Shown: one piece after another, positions 8,399-18,294 of the stretch
Layout: every line of letters begins with the position of its first letter
How positions within the stretch are numbered: the first letter of the stretch is position 1
From: Sedimentibacter sp. MB31-C6
GTDB lineage: Bacteria > Bacillota > Clostridia > Tissierellales > Sedimentibacteraceae
DNA: 64,000 nt
Direction of reading: 5' to 3'
Assembly: GCF_035934735.1 (NCBI RefSeq)
Contig: NZ_CP142396.1
Span: 2,790,001-2,854,000 of the forward strand
Made by a program: the position numbers and the translations under genes
The notes under the pieces: generated by a model
Told to the model about the DNA's origin: nothing
The model's input: only the letters and a program-made list of their open reading frames with translations
The model's database searches: none

Positions 8399-9790
8399 AT
8401 GTACGATAAATTATTTGAAGATGACAAGATGCACGAAGAATGTGGTATTGTAGGAGTTTTTTCACAAAACCCTGACATTACTTCACAATTGGTATATTAC
8501 GGTTTATTTGCTTTACAGCATAGAGGTCAAGAAAGTGCCGGCATAGCTATTAATACAGGTGGAAAAATTGAATATCATAAGGATATGGGACTAGTTTCTG
8601 ATGTTCTAAAAAAAGATGTTATAGATAGATTATCTGGTGGTATTTCAATAGGACATGTTAGGTATTCAACGTCTGGTGGCAGCGAAAAAGAAAATGCTCA
8701 ACCATTAGTAGTAAGGTATAAAAAGGGAAAATTAGCTTTTGCACATAATGGAAATCTAGTAAATGCAGATTCTATGAGAGAAATTTTAGAAGATGATGGA
8801 GTAATTTTTCAGACATCAATTGATACTGAAGTTGTTGCCAATATGGTTGCAAGAAATTCTAATGGAAATATAGTGAAATCTATAAAAAATGTTATGGAAA
8901 TTATAAAAGGAGCTTTTGCTTTTGTAGTAATGACTGAAAAGGAACTTATAGGAGTAAGAGATCATTTTGGTTTAAGGCCTTTATGTTTAGGTAAAAGACT
9001 AGATGGTTATTTACTTGCATCAGAAAGTTGTGCAATAAATGCAATGGGTGGAGAGTTTATAAGAGATATTGAGCCAGGTGAAATAGTTATTATAAATGAA
9101 AATGGTGTTGAAAGTATTAAAAGTAAAAAATATGCTCAAAGAAAATCATGTATGTTTGAATATGTATATTTTGCTAGACCTGATAGTAATATTGACGGTA
9201 TAAATGTATATCAAGCAAGATATAATGCTGGTAAAATGTTAGCTAAGGAAGCACCTGTTAAAGCTGATTTAGTATTTTCAGTACCAGATTCCGGTACACC
9301 TGCTGCTATAGGTTATTCACAAGAACTTGGCATACCATTTGGTCTTGGATTAATTAAAAATCGATATGCAAAACGTACTTTTATAGAGCCTAATCAAGAG
9401 TTAAGGGAACAAGGAGTAAAAACTAAGTTAAGTGTTTTAAATGAAATTGTTAAGGAAAAAATTGTTGTAATTATTGATGATAGTATTGTTAGGGGAACTA
9501 CTACCAGACAAATAGTACAAATGGTCAAAGATTCTGGAGCAAAAGAAGTACATGTTAGAATTGCCTCACCTCCTGTTACTCATTCATGTTTTTTTGGAAT
9601 AGATACTCCCTTTAGACAATATTTAATTGGGGCAACTAAAACTATTGAAGAAATAAAGGACTTTATTAAAGCTGATAGTATACATTATTTAAGTTTAGAC
9701 GGTCTTGTTAATTCAACTAATTCTAATCAAGGTTTTTGCTTAGCTTGTTTAAATGGGGATTATCCAATGGAAGTACCAAAATTTGAATAA
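8399..9790 (+). CDS. purF: Amidophosphoribosyltransferase
   Basis: This enzyme commits PRPP to purine synthesis using glutamine. The 463 residues include a short leader MYDKLFEDDKMHEE that precedes Cys15 of CGIVGVF. Removal of such a propeptide exposes the catalytic N-terminal Cys in the Bacillus-type enzyme. The PRPP motif is VVIIDDSIVRGTT. Cysteines in SCMFEYVYF, SCFFGID and the C-terminal GFCLACLNG correspond to the ligands of the [4Fe-4S] cluster of oxygen-sensitive PurF, fitting an anaerobe. It follows purC by 10 bases. Confidence 0.95.
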   Translation: MYDKLFEDDKMHEECGIVGVFSQNPDITSQLVYYGLFALQHRGQESAGIAINTGGKIEYHKDMGLVSDVLKKDVIDRLSGGISIGHVRYSTSGGSEKENAQPLVVRYKKGKLAFAHNGNLVNADSMREILEDDGVIFQTSIDTEVVANMVARNSNGNIVKSIKNVMEIIKGAFAFVVMTEKELIGVRDHFGLRPLCLGKRLDGYLLASESCAINAMGGEFIRDIEPGEIVIINENGVESIKSKKYAQRKSCMFEYVYFARPDSNIDGINVYQARYNAGKMLAKEAPVKADLVFSVPDSGTPAAIGYSQELGIPFGLGLIKNRYAKRTFIEPNQELREQGVKTKLSVLNEIVKEKIVVIIDDSIVRGTTTRQIVQMVKDSGAKEVHVRIASPPVTHSCFFGIDTPFRQYLIGATKTIEEIKDFIKADSIHYLSLDGLVNSTNSNQGFCLACLNGDYPMEVPKFE

Positions 9791-9802
9791 AAAGGAGTAA
9801 TT

Positions 9803-10849
9803 ATGTCTGATAAATTAACTTATAAAGATTCTGGTGTTGATATACATGCAGGTTATAAAACAGTAAATTTAATAAAAAATTATGTTAAAAACACTCATAC
9901 TAAAGGGGTAATTTCAGATATTGGTGGTTTTGGAGGACTCTTTGCTATTGATAAAAATGAATATGAAGAACCTGTATTAGTATCTGGAACAGATGGTGTA
10001 GGTACAAAGTTAATGATAGCATTTAAAACTGATGTTCATGATACAATAGGAGAAGATGCTGTTGCTATGTGTGTTAATGATGTAATATGTCAAGGAGCAA
10101 AACCTCTTTTCTTTTTAGATTATATAGCAACTGGAAGATTAGACCCAGAAAAAGCTTCAAATATAGTAAAAGGTGTTGCAAATGGTTGTATAAAGGCAGG
10201 AGCGGCTTTAATTGGAGGGGAAACTGCCGAAATGCCAGGTCTTTATAGTGAAGGTGAGTATGATATAGCAGGTTTTTGTGTTGGGATAGTAGATAAGAAG
10301 AAAATAATTGATGGTTCGAGAATCACGGAAGGTGATATACTTATAGGAATTCCTTCAAGTGGTATTCATAGTAATGGATATTCTTTAGTTAGAAAAGTAT
10401 TTTTTGATTATAAAAATTTTAATGTAAATCAATATATAAATGAGCTAAAAAGTACATTAGGAGAAGCATTGTTAAAACCTACAAGAATATATACAAAATT
10501 GATTATAAACTTAGTATCTAAGTTTGACATTAAAGGTATGTCTAATATAACAGGGGGAGGTTTCTATGAAAACATACCTCGAATGTTTCCAAAAGGTATA
10601 TCAGCTAATATAAATACTAAAAATATTGATGTTTTGCCAATATTTAAACTTATACAAAAAGAAGGTAATATAGATATAGATGAAATGTATTCAACATTTA
10701 ATATGGGAATAGGAATTGTAGTAGCAGTAAGTTCAAATATAGCAGAAAATGTAATGAAATATCTAGAAGGTATGGGAGAAAAGCCAGTAATAATTGGGAG
10801 CACAGTTAAAAGAGAAGGTAGGCTGAAGATATGTCACGAACAAAAATAG
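9803..10849 (+). CDS. purM: Phosphoribosylformylglycinamidine cyclo-ligase (AIR synthase)
   Basis: A 348-residue AIRS-family enzyme that closes FGAM to AIR with ATP. Motifs include LTYKDSGVDIHAG at the start, VSGTDGVGTKLMIA, MCVNDVICQGA, GGETAEMPG and NITGGGFYENIPRM. The length is normal. The last 19 bases overlap the start of purN in another frame, a sign of translational coupling. Ribosome site AAAGGAG, 12 bases after purF. Confidence 0.95.
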   Translation: MSDKLTYKDSGVDIHAGYKTVNLIKNYVKNTHTKGVISDIGGFGGLFAIDKNEYEEPVLVSGTDGVGTKLMIAFKTDVHDTIGEDAVAMCVNDVICQGAKPLFFLDYIATGRLDPEKASNIVKGVANGCIKAGAALIGGETAEMPGLYSEGEYDIAGFCVGIVDKKKIIDGSRITEGDILIGIPSSGIHSNGYSLVRKVFFDYKNFNVNQYINELKSTLGEALLKPTRIYTKLIINLVSKFDIKGMSNITGGGFYENIPRMFPKGISANINTKNIDVLPIFKLIQKEGNIDIDEMYSTFNMGIGIVVAVSSNIAENVMKYLEGMGEKPVIIGSTVKREGRLKICHEQK

Positions 10850-11481
10850 GAGTATTGATTTCAGGCTCTGGAACAAATTTACAGTCTATAATTAATAATA
10901 TTACAACTGGTAATATAAATGGAGAAATTACAGTTGTAATTTCCAACAAAAAGGAAGCCTACGGACTAGAAAGAGCAAGACAGCATAATATTGATGCTGT
11001 TTTTGTCAATCAAAAAGATTTTGAAAACTTAGAACAATTTAACGATGTATTAATTGAAAAGTTAGAAAATCATGGAGTAGAACTTGTCATATTAGCAGGA
11101 TATCTTAAGATTTTATCTAAAAAATTTATAAGTCTTTATAAAAATAGAATAATAAACATACATCCATCATTAATACCGTCTTTTTGCGGTAAGGGATATT
11201 ATGGAATTAAAGTACATGAAGCTGCAATTAATTATGGGGTAAAGGTTAGTGGTGCAACTGTTCACTTTGTAGATGAGGAAGCGGATAATGGACCAATTAT
11301 AATGCAGGAAAGTGTTCATCTTGATTATGAAGATACTGCAGAAACACTACAAAATAAAATTCTTAAAATAGAACATAAAATTTTACCTTTAGCAGTTAAA
11401 TATTATTGTGAAGGTAAATTAAAAGTAGTAGGTAGAAAGGTTATAATAGTTGAAAATGAAGAATTAAAAAATAATAAGTAA
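10831..11481 (+). CDS. purN: Phosphoribosylglycinamide formyltransferase
   Basis: A 216-residue formyl-tetrahydrofolate-dependent transferase for step three of the pathway. It has [12 protein letters not shown] near the N-terminus, catalytic [11 protein letters not shown] (Asn and His), [22 protein letters not shown] with the conserved Asp, and a short C-terminal helix. The start at 10831 overlaps the end of purM by 19 bases. An upstream ribosome site would lie within purM (AGAAGGTAGG). No purT-like alternative is seen nearby. Confidence 0.94.
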   Translation: MSRTKIGVLISGSGTNLQSIINNITTGNINGEITVVISNKKEAYGLERARQHNIDAVFVNQKDFENLEQFNDVLIEKLENHGVELVILAGYLKILSKKFISLYKNRIINIHPSLIPSFCGKGYYGIKVHEAAINYGVKVSGATVHFVDEEADNGPIIMQESVHLDYEDTAETLQNKILKIEHKILPLAVKYYCEGKLKVVGRKVIIVENEELKNNK

Positions 11482-11495
11482 AGGAGTTAAATGTG

Positions 11496-13052
11496 ATGAG
11501 AGCTTTAATAAGTGTATCAGATAAAACTGGTATTGTAGAATTTGCAAAAAAACTTATAGAATTAGGTGTTGAGATTATTTCGACTGGAGGAACTAAAAAG
11601 GTATTAGAAGATGCAGATGTAAAAGTTTCAGGAATATCAGATATAACAGGATTTCCTGAATGTTTAGATGGAAGGGTTAAAACGTTGCATCCTAACATAC
11701 ATGCAGGACTGTTAGCAATGCGTTCAAATTCAGAACACATGCAACAACTAAAAGATTTAAATATAGAAACTATAGATATAGTTGTAGTTAATTTGTATCC
11801 ATTTAAAGAAACAATTTTAAAGGATTCTGTTACAAGAGAAATAGCTATAGAGAACATAGATATTGGTGGTCCAACAATGCTTAGAGCTGCTGCAAAAAAT
11901 TATCAAGATGTGGCAGTAGTCGTAGACCCTAAAGATTATAGTGTTATAGTAGAAGAATTAGAGCATAGCAAAGAAGTCTCGTTAGGCACAAAATTTTCCT
12001 TATGTTTAAAGGTGTTTGAGCATACATCACATTATGATACATTAATAGCTAATTATATTAAGAAAGAAAATAATGACAATAATTTACCTGAAACATTTAC
12101 TATGACATATGAAAAAGTACAAGATATGAGATATGGCGAAAATCCTCATCAAAAAGCTGCTTTTTATAAAGAAGTTATTCGAGATAAGGGTCTTCTTACA
12201 TCAGCAGAACAGTTACATGGTAAAGAATTGTCTTTTAATAATATTAATGATACTAATGGTGCACTAGAATTATTGAAAGAATTTGAAGAACCAACTGTTG
12301 TAGCTTGTAAACATTCGAATCCTTGCGGTGTAGGAACTGCAGATAATATATATGGTGCATATATAAAAGCTTATCAAGCTGATCCTACATCAATATATGG
12401 CGGTATTGTTGTATCTAATAGAGAAATAGACGAAAAAACAGCAGAAGAAATAAATAAAATATTTTTAGAAATTGTAGTTGCACCTTCTTATTCTGCTAAA
12501 GCTATTGAAATTCTAAAATCAAAGAAAAATATTAGAATTTTGAAATTAAGAAATATTATGCAAAAACAAGATGAAAATGATTATGATTTGAAAAAAGTAG
12601 CTGGAGGAATTTTAGTACAAACTATAGATAATAAGCTTTTAGAAGAAGATAATCAATTAAAAAAAGTAACAAAACGAGAACCTTCTGAACAAGAAATGAA
12701 AGATTTAATAATGGCTTGGAAAATTGTAAAACATACGAAATCTAATGCAATAACAATTGTAAAAAATGGACAGTCCATTGGTATAGGACCTGGTCAAGTT
12801 AATCGAATTTGGTCATGCAAACAAGCAATTGAACATGCTGAAGAGTTTTTAGGTAAAGACAGTCTTAAGGGAGCTTGCCTTGGCTCAGATGCTTATTTTC
12901 CATTTTCAGATAGTGTAGAAACTGCAGCAGAGGCAGGTGTAACAGCTATTATTCAACCAGGAGGATCAATTAGAGATAAGGATTCAATAGAAGCATGTGA
13001 TAAGTATAATATATCTATGCTATTTACTAATATGAGACATTTTAAACACTAA
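11496..13052 (+). CDS. purH: Bifunctional AICAR transformylase / IMP cyclohydrolase
   Basis: PurH performs the last two steps to IMP. Residues 1 to about 145 form the MGS-like cyclohydrolase domain ([49 protein letters not shown]). The rest is the transformylase domain ([41 protein letters not shown]). A GTG lies one codon upstream at 11493, but the AAGGAG site at 11481-11486 is better spaced for ATG 11496, giving 518 residues. It follows purN by 14 bases. Confidence 0.95.
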   Translation: MRALISVSDKTGIVEFAKKLIELGVEIISTGGTKKVLEDADVKVSGISDITGFPECLDGRVKTLHPNIHAGLLAMRSNSEHMQQLKDLNIETIDIVVVNLYPFKETILKDSVTREIAIENIDIGGPTMLRAAAKNYQDVAVVVDPKDYSVIVEELEHSKEVSLGTKFSLCLKVFEHTSHYDTLIANYIKKENNDNNLPETFTMTYEKVQDMRYGENPHQKAAFYKEVIRDKGLLTSAEQLHGKELSFNNINDTNGALELLKEFEEPTVVACKHSNPCGVGTADNIYGAYIKAYQADPTSIYGGIVVSNREIDEKTAEEINKIFLEIVVAPSYSAKAIEILKSKKNIRILKLRNIMQKQDENDYDLKKVAGGILVQTIDNKLLEEDNQLKKVTKREPSEQEMKDLIMAWKIVKHTKSNAITIVKNGQSIGIGPGQVNRIWSCKQAIEHAEEFLGKDSLKGACLGSDAYFPFSDSVETAAEAGVTAIIQPGGSIRDKDSIEACDKYNISMLFTNMRHFKH

Positions 13053-13090
13053 ACTTAATTAATAATAGAGGAGATTAAAAGGAGGGTTTC

Positions 13091-14350
13091 ATGAAAATTC
13101 TTGTTGTTGGAAGTGGAGCTAGGGAACATGCAATTTGCTGGAAACTTAATCAAAGTAATAAAGTTTCTAAAATATATTGTGCACCAGGAAATGCAGGAAT
13201 ATCAGAAATAGCTGAAATAGTTAATATAAAAGTGAATAATTTAGGTGAGTTAACTAGATTTTCTGTTGATAACAAAATTGACTTAGTTGTTATTGGACCT
13301 GAAGGTCCTTTGGTAGATGGACTAGTGGATATCCTTGAAGAAAAGGGCATAAGAGCTTTTGGTCCAAATAAGAAGGGTGCTAGATTAGAAGGAAGCAAAT
13401 CATATTCTAAGAACTTTATGCAAAAATATGATATACCTACAGCTAAATACGAAGTATATAGTGATTTAAATGAAGCTTTAGAGGGCTTGAAAAATTTTGA
13501 AGAACAAGTAGTTGTAAAAGCAGACGGTCTTGCAGCAGGAAAAGGAGTTTTAATATGTCAGAATAAAGATGAAGCAACATCAGCTATTAAGAGTATTCTG
13601 ACTGATAAACAGTTTGGAGAAGCAGGCAGTACTATAGTAATAGAGGAATATCTTAATGGAATGGAAACATCTTTATTATGCTTTGTTGATGGGAAAAATA
13701 TAATTCCTATGGAAAGTGCCAGAGACTATAAAAAAGCTTATGATGAAGATAAAGGCTTAAATACTGGCGGTATGGGATGCTTTTCACCAAATCCTATTTA
13801 TACAGAAAATTTAAATAATTATATAAAAGAAAATATATTAGATAAAACTTTAGAAGGATTTTATACAGAAGGCATAGATTTCAAGGGTGTTTTATTTATA
13901 GGTCTTATGATTCAAGGTGAAAAGGCAAAGGTATTAGAATACAATACAAGATTTGGAGATCCGGAAACAGAAGTAGTATTACCTAGATTAAAGTCAGATC
14001 TAGTAGATATAATGGAAAAATGCATAGATGGAAATCTTTCAGACTCTGATTTAAAGTGGAGTAAAGAAAAAAGTGCAACAGTAATTTTAGCATCAGGAGG
14101 TTATCCAGAAAATTATGAAAAAGGCAAAGAAATTATTGGTCTTAATTTAGTCGATGATGATATTATATTATTTCATGGTGGAACTAAGTTTTCGAATGAT
14201 GATAAAATTATAACTGACGGAGGTAGAGTGTTGGCAGTTACCGCTCTTGGAAAAACACTTATCGAAGCAAGACAAAAGGTTTATGAAAACATTAATAAAA
14301 TTAATTACGAAAAAATGCAGTATAGAAAAGATATTGCAAAAATAATTTAA
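13091..14350 (+). CDS. purD: Phosphoribosylamine-glycine ligase (GAR synthetase)
   Basis: A 419-residue ATP-grasp enzyme for step two of purine synthesis. It shows ILVVGSGAREHAI at the N-terminus, VVIGPEGPLVDGLVD, VVKADGLAAGKGV, the metal-binding LEYNTRFGDPETEVVLPRL and a C-terminal HGGTKF...TDGGRVLAVTA domain. The 38-base gap after purH contains two purine-rich ribosome sites (GAGGAG and AAGGAGGG), the second correctly spaced. This is the last purine gene. No terminator was found before the next gene 59 bases on, so readthrough is possible. Confidence 0.95.
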   Translation: MKILVVGSGAREHAICWKLNQSNKVSKIYCAPGNAGISEIAEIVNIKVNNLGELTRFSVDNKIDLVVIGPEGPLVDGLVDILEEKGIRAFGPNKKGARLEGSKSYSKNFMQKYDIPTAKYEVYSDLNEALEGLKNFEEQVVVKADGLAAGKGVLICQNKDEATSAIKSILTDKQFGEAGSTIVIEEYLNGMETSLLCFVDGKNIIPMESARDYKKAYDEDKGLNTGGMGCFSPNPIYTENLNNYIKENILDKTLEGFYTEGIDFKGVLFIGLMIQGEKAKVLEYNTRFGDPETEVVLPRLKSDLVDIMEKCIDGNLSDSDLKWSKEKSATVILASGGYPENYEKGKEIIGLNLVDDDIILFHGGTKFSNDDKIITDGGRVLAVTALGKTLIEARQKVYENINKINYEKMQYRKDIAKII

Positions 14351-14409
14351 TCATTATGAATATGCAATTGAATATATTATATATAAGTTTAAAAATATAG
14401 GAGGGACTT

Positions 14410-15681
14410 ATGCATATTCATGTAGTACAAAGGGGAGAAGTGCTTTGGCAAATTGCCAATTACTATCAGAGTAATTTAGATGACATAATAGAAGTAAATA
14501 ATATTACAAATCCAGATTTACTATTAATAGGTCAATCACTATTAATACCGTCGGGAGATACAGTATATACTGTTAGAACTGGGGATACAATGTGGCAAAT
14601 TGCACAAAATTATGGTGTTCCTGTTCAAGAACTTTTATGGGAAAATCGCATTATTAATCCAAATCAAATTTACCCTGGTCAAATTATAAATATTCCAGGA
14701 AAACAAAAACCAACGATAGAAGTAAATGCCTTTACTTATATTTTGGGGATGGATGCAGTTCCAATAGTAGAGGAAGTAGGAGAACACTTAACATATTTAA
14801 CTCCTTTCGCATACTTGGTAAATGAAGACGGTAGTTTAGAACCTATTGATGATGAACCAGCTATTGGTGCTGCAATTTCTAAAGGTGTAGTACCTATGAT
14901 GTCTATAGTAAATTTTACGTATAATTTATCTGGAGAAGTTTTAGCTAATATTATATTAAACAATACATCCACAATGTCAATTTTACAAGATAATATTATT
15001 GAAATAATGAAAGAAAAAGGATATAGGATTTTAAACATTGACTTTGAATATATATATCCTGAAGATAGAGAAGCTTATAATCGTTTTTTAGAAAATACTG
15101 CTAATAGATTACATGAAGAAGGTTTTTTTATTTCTACATCATTAGCTCCAAAAGTAAGTTCAGATCAAAGGGGACTTCTATATGAAGCTCATGACTATGA
15201 AGCACATGGAAGGATTGCCGATTTTGTTATATTAATGACTTATGAATGGGGTTGGCGGGGAGGTCAACCTAGATCAATCTCTCCAATAAATGAAATTGAA
15301 AGAGTTTTAGATTATGCTGTAACGGTAATACCTAGAAACAAAATATTAATGGGATTTCAGATTTATGCTCGAGACTGGCGTATTCCGCATATAGAAGGAC
15401 AAGAAGCTGAAACATTTAGTAATCAGGAAGCTATAGAGTTAGCATTAAGGTATGGAGTTCCTATTCAATACGATTATCTAGGGCAATCACCATTTTATAG
15501 ATATACCGATGAAGAAGGTAATGCCCATGAAGTATGGTTTGAAGATGCAAGAAGTGCACAAGCAAAATTTGATACTGTTAAGGAATATAATTTAAGAGGT
15601 ATAAGCTATTGGGGCTTAGGATATCCATTTCCTCAAAACTGGGCATTGCTAGAAGATAATTTTAATATACAAAAATACTAA
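14410..15681 (+). CDS. LysM-GH18 peptidoglycan hydrolase, YaaH/SleL-like
   Basis: A 423-residue protein with two LysM repeats (about residues 2-47 and 53-97) that bind peptidoglycan, followed by a glycoside hydrolase family 18 domain. The catalytic signature is NIDFEY, with Asp211 and acid Glu213. The layout matches YaaH/SleL, the N-acetylglucosaminidases that act on spore cortex muramic-lactam peptidoglycan during germination. There is no signal peptide, as is usual for this group; the protein is loaded onto the spore from the mother cell. Ribosome site TAGGAGGG. It lies 59 bases after purD, but a sporulation role would need its own promoter, which was not identified. Confidence 0.85.
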   Translation: MHIHVVQRGEVLWQIANYYQSNLDDIIEVNNITNPDLLLIGQSLLIPSGDTVYTVRTGDTMWQIAQNYGVPVQELLWENRIINPNQIYPGQIINIPGKQKPTIEVNAFTYILGMDAVPIVEEVGEHLTYLTPFAYLVNEDGSLEPIDDEPAIGAAISKGVVPMMSIVNFTYNLSGEVLANIILNNTSTMSILQDNIIEIMKEKGYRILNIDFEYIYPEDREAYNRFLENTANRLHEEGFFISTSLAPKVSSDQRGLLYEAHDYEAHGRIADFVILMTYEWGWRGGQPRSISPINEIERVLDYAVTVIPRNKILMGFQIYARDWRIPHIEGQEAETFSNQEAIELALRYGVPIQYDYLGQSPFYRYTDEEGNAHEVWFEDARSAQAKFDTVKEYNLRGISYWGLGYPFPQNWALLEDNFNIQKY

Positions 15682-15713
15682 AATTAATTAACTCGTAATT
15701 TTGAAGAGTATTG

Positions 15714-15742
15714 TTGTAAAATTTATTAAATAATAGTATAAT
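15714..15742 (+). promoter_or_regulatory. Promoter of the methyltransferase gene
   Basis: TTGTAA, a 17-base spacer and TATAAT, about 28 bases before the start codon. Confidence 0.65.
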
Positions 15743-15770
15743 GATTTAAAATATTTTATAACAGGTGGAC

Positions 15771-16247
15771 ATGTTGAAAAGTATATTTATTTATGAAACT
15801 AAAATTGGTAGAATTGCTATTGCAGAAGAAAATAATGCAATAACAGAAGTTTTATTCTATAATGAAGAAAAGGAAATAAATTGTCAAAAGAATTTAAAAG
15901 AAACTCATCTTATAAAAGAAGGATATAATCAAATACAAGAATATTTGAGTGGTAAAAGAAAAATATTCAATCTTCCCCTTGCTTTAAAAGGTACTGAATT
16001 TCAATTAAAGGTATGGAATGCTTTAAAAACAATACCTTATGGTGAAACTAGAAGTTATAAGGATATTGCAATATTAATTAATAGAGAAAAAGCTGCAAGG
16101 GCAGTTGGAATGGCGAATAATAGAAATCCAATTTCAATAATTATACCATGCCATCGTGTAATAGGATCTAATGGTAAGTTAGTAGGATATGGTGGAGGAT
16201 TGAATATTAAAGAATATTTATTAAAACTTGAAACTAGCTTACATTAA
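15771..16247 (+). CDS. ogt: Methylated-DNA-protein-cysteine S-methyltransferase
   Basis: This suicide DNA-repair protein transfers alkyl groups from O6-alkylguanine to its own cysteine. It has the acceptor motif IIPCHRVIG (Cys127 counted from ATG 15771), the helix-turn-helix PYGETRSYKDIA and the AVGMANNRNP arginine-finger region. Length (about 158 residues) is normal. Three starts are possible: GTG 15765, ATG 15771 and TTG 15774. The only ribosome-like site, AGGTGG at 15763-15768, excludes the GTG and fits TTG 15774 at least as well as ATG. The 3' end overlaps the convergent antiporter gene by 14 bases. Confidence 0.92.
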   Translation: MLKSIFIYETKIGRIAIAEENNAITEVLFYNEEKEINCQKNLKETHLIKEGYNQIQEYLSGKRKIFNLPLALKGTEFQLKVWNALKTIPYGETRSYKDIAILINREKAARAVGMANNRNPISIIIPCHRVIGSNGKLVGYGGGLNIKEYLLKLETSLH

Positions 16248-17562
16248 TATTCTTTTTCTTAAGAAAAGGCAATTTAATTATATTAACTAATGGTACTAAG
16301 TAAATGTATGCAGCATAGGGTATACTTTGTGGACCTACGGATAGAGTGGCAAGTGGCACTCCTACGGCTATGCTCCAAGGGATAAGTACTGCAATTAGTA
16401 TAACAGTATTTTCTATGTCAATAGCAATATCTTTATTTGAAAAACCATTATCTTCATATATTTTATGCATTAATTGATATGTTAGTAAAACAGGTAGGGT
16501 TTGATTACATCCAAATATACTCGTAATAATGCTTGTTATTGTTGTTGTAAGATAAACTCCAATTTTGTCGCTCAGTTTCTCTAATGCATTTTGAATATCT
16601 TTAAGCATATTTGTTTCCTCAAATATACCAGAATATGAAGATGCTAGTAAAATTATAATAGAAGCATTGAGCATTGATATAATTCCTCCATCAGAAATTA
16701 TATTAGCTAAAATACTATCACCATCTAAATTAAAACCAAATATCATATCCTTCAAAACTTTAGCAAATGGAAATCCTTGCAAAAACACAGATATTACAAT
16801 ACCCATAATAATACTAAATATCATAGAAGTTTTTACATTAACTTTAAAGACTGCTAAAATAAAAATAATTAAAGCTGGCAATATAGTAATAATATTTAAT
16901 TTGTAATAATTAGGTAAATCAATTAATAATGAATTATCAACTGTATTAATTGGATTTCGCAAAGATATAAATAAATAAAATAACACTGCTAAAGTAAAGG
17001 GTATAAATCCTGTTACTAACATTCTTTTCACATTATCATATAAGTTTGTTTTTGTTATAGCTGCCACAAGATTTGCGCTAGAAGATGTTGGAGAACATCT
17101 ATCACCAAAAAAAGCACCAGAAATAATTGCACCTGCCACTGCATTTACGTTAACTCCTCCTCCTCTAGCTAATACAATGAGAACAACGCCAATAGTACCT
17201 GCTGTTCCAAAACTTGTTCCTATGGAAAATGATACTAAACAAGTTAATAGAAATGCAATTAATATAAAATAATCAGGATTAATGAAGCTTGTACCATAAT
17301 AAACTAAGAAAGGTATTGTACCGGATGCTCTCCATACTGAAGTCAACATACCTATTAAAGTAAAAAATGGTATTAGAATTATCGATTTTTTCATTCCTTT
17401 TACTAGCATAATTAAAATGCTTTTTATATCAAAACCTCTGTGATAGGCTGTTAAAGAAAAGACAATTACACCAACCAATAATGGTAAAATTATTGTAATT
17501 TTTTTTATAATACTAATAACAAGTGAAGATGTAAAAACTAAAAGTGCTACTAAAAAATCCAT
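16234..17562 (-). CDS. nhaC: Na+/H+ antiporter, NhaC family
   Basis: A 442-residue integral membrane protein with about a dozen hydrophobic segments. NhaC-type features include ASGTIPFLVYYG, the SIGTSFGTAGTIGVVLI stretch, GAFFGDRCSPTSSSANL (the conserved GDRCSP core) and SIFGCNQTLPVLL. It exchanges external protons for cytoplasmic sodium or, in some relatives, acts as a malate/lactate antiporter. It is monocistronic, read toward ogt, with ribosome site AAAGGAG and its own promoter. Substrate is inferred from the family only. Confidence 0.88.
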   Translation of the reverse strand: MDFLVALLVFTSSLVISIIKKITIILPLLVGVIVFSLTAYHRGFDIKSILIMLVKGMKKSIILIPFFTLIGMLTSVWRASGTIPFLVYYGTSFINPDYFILIAFLLTCLVSFSIGTSFGTAGTIGVVLIVLARGGGVNVNAVAGAIISGAFFGDRCSPTSSSANLVAAITKTNLYDNVKRMLVTGFIPFTLAVLFYLFISLRNPINTVDNSLLIDLPNYYKLNIITILPALIIFILAVFKVNVKTSMIFSIIMGIVISVFLQGFPFAKVLKDMIFGFNLDGDSILANIISDGGIISMLNASIIILLASSYSGIFEETNMLKDIQNALEKLSDKIGVYLTTTITSIITSIFGCNQTLPVLLTYQLMHKIYEDNGFSNKDIAIDIENTVILIAVLIPWSIAVGVPLATLSVGPQSIPYAAYIYLVPLVNIIKLPFLKKKNINVS

Positions 17563-17600
17563 AAGTTACTCCTTTGCAGGTTATTATTGTCGATTTAAAC

Positions 17601-17629
17601 ATTATACAATTATTTATTTCTAAATACAA
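17601..17629 (-). promoter_or_regulatory. Promoter of the NhaC-type antiporter
   Basis: On the minus strand: TTGTAT, 17-base spacer, TATAAT, 39 bases before the start codon. Confidence 0.75.
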
Positions 17630-17680
17630 TATAAATATAATAAAGAAGTTATTGCTTATTATTATAGAAGAATTATTTTA

Positions 17681-17709
17681 TTGCCTTTTTACAAAAATTG
17701 TTATATAAT
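17681..17709 (+). promoter_or_regulatory. Promoter of the thioesterase gene
   Basis: TTGCCT, 17-base spacer, TATAAT, 38 bases before the start codon. It diverges from the antiporter promoter. Confidence 0.7.
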
Positions 17710-17747
17710 AGGTTTAGGAAAACGATATTATTTGTAGGAGGTTAATT

Positions 17748-18149
17748 ATGTTAAAACATAGAATAATTGAAGGTATGTCAACTACATATGAAAAGATTAT
17801 AACACCAGCTGATTCGTATATATCTAATTCAGTAACTATTGACAATCTTATGTCAACTCCTGCTTTACTTGCGACAATTATTGAAATTTCATGGAAAATG
17901 CTCGACCCTTTAATTCCAGATGGATATTTAACTGTTGTAAGAAATATTGAACTTAATCATTACTATCCAACATTAATAGGTGAAAAGGTATCAATTACAA
18001 TTTCGGTTGAAAAAATTGATAACAATAGGATATATTTAGTATTTTCTGGCATAGATAACATAGGTGAATTTTGTAAAGGTAAGTATGAAAAAGCTATTAT
18101 AAAAAATGATAAATTAATAGAAGCAGCTGTAAAGAGAGCAAAGATATAG
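17748..18149 (+). CDS. Hotdog-fold thioesterase, FlK-like
   Basis: A 133-residue single-domain protein. The pattern MSTPALLATIIEISWKML, then GYLTVVRNIELNHYYPTLIGEKVSI and GIDNIGEFCKGKYEKAII, matches the thioesterase group that includes fluoroacetyl-CoA thioesterase FlK: Ser/Thr near MSTPA, a Glu in the long helix, and HxxPTLxGE. It probably hydrolyses a small acyl-CoA. The classical catalytic His of FlK is not clearly present, so activity and substrate are uncertain. It is monocistronic, between its own promoter and a strong terminator. Ribosome site AGGAGG. Confidence 0.75.
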   Translation: MLKHRIIEGMSTTYEKIITPADSYISNSVTIDNLMSTPALLATIIEISWKMLDPLIPDGYLTVVRNIELNHYYPTLIGEKVSITISVEKIDNNRIYLVFSGIDNIGEFCKGKYEKAIIKNDKLIEAAVKRAKI

Positions 18150-18163
18150 ATTGATAAAACACA

Positions 18164-18211
18164 GATGACGAATTCTTGATAGTTTACTCAAAAGAATTCG
18201 TCATTATTTTT
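18164..18211 (+). terminator. Intrinsic terminator after the thioesterase
   Basis: ATGACGAATTCTT pairs perfectly with AAGAATTCGTCAT (13 bp), followed by an A/T run rich in T. Confidence 0.85.
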
Positions 18212-18257
18212 ATGTAGATATTTCTAATTAAATTTTAAGTAAATTAAAAATAGAATA

Positions 18258-18266
18258 TGATATAAT
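18258..18266 (+). promoter_or_regulatory. Extended -10 promoter for the EcsC gene
   Basis: TGATATAAT, an extended -10 element, 29 bases before the start codon; the -35 region is weak. Confidence 0.5.
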
Positions 18267-18294
18267 GAAAATATATATTGTATTGGGGAGATAA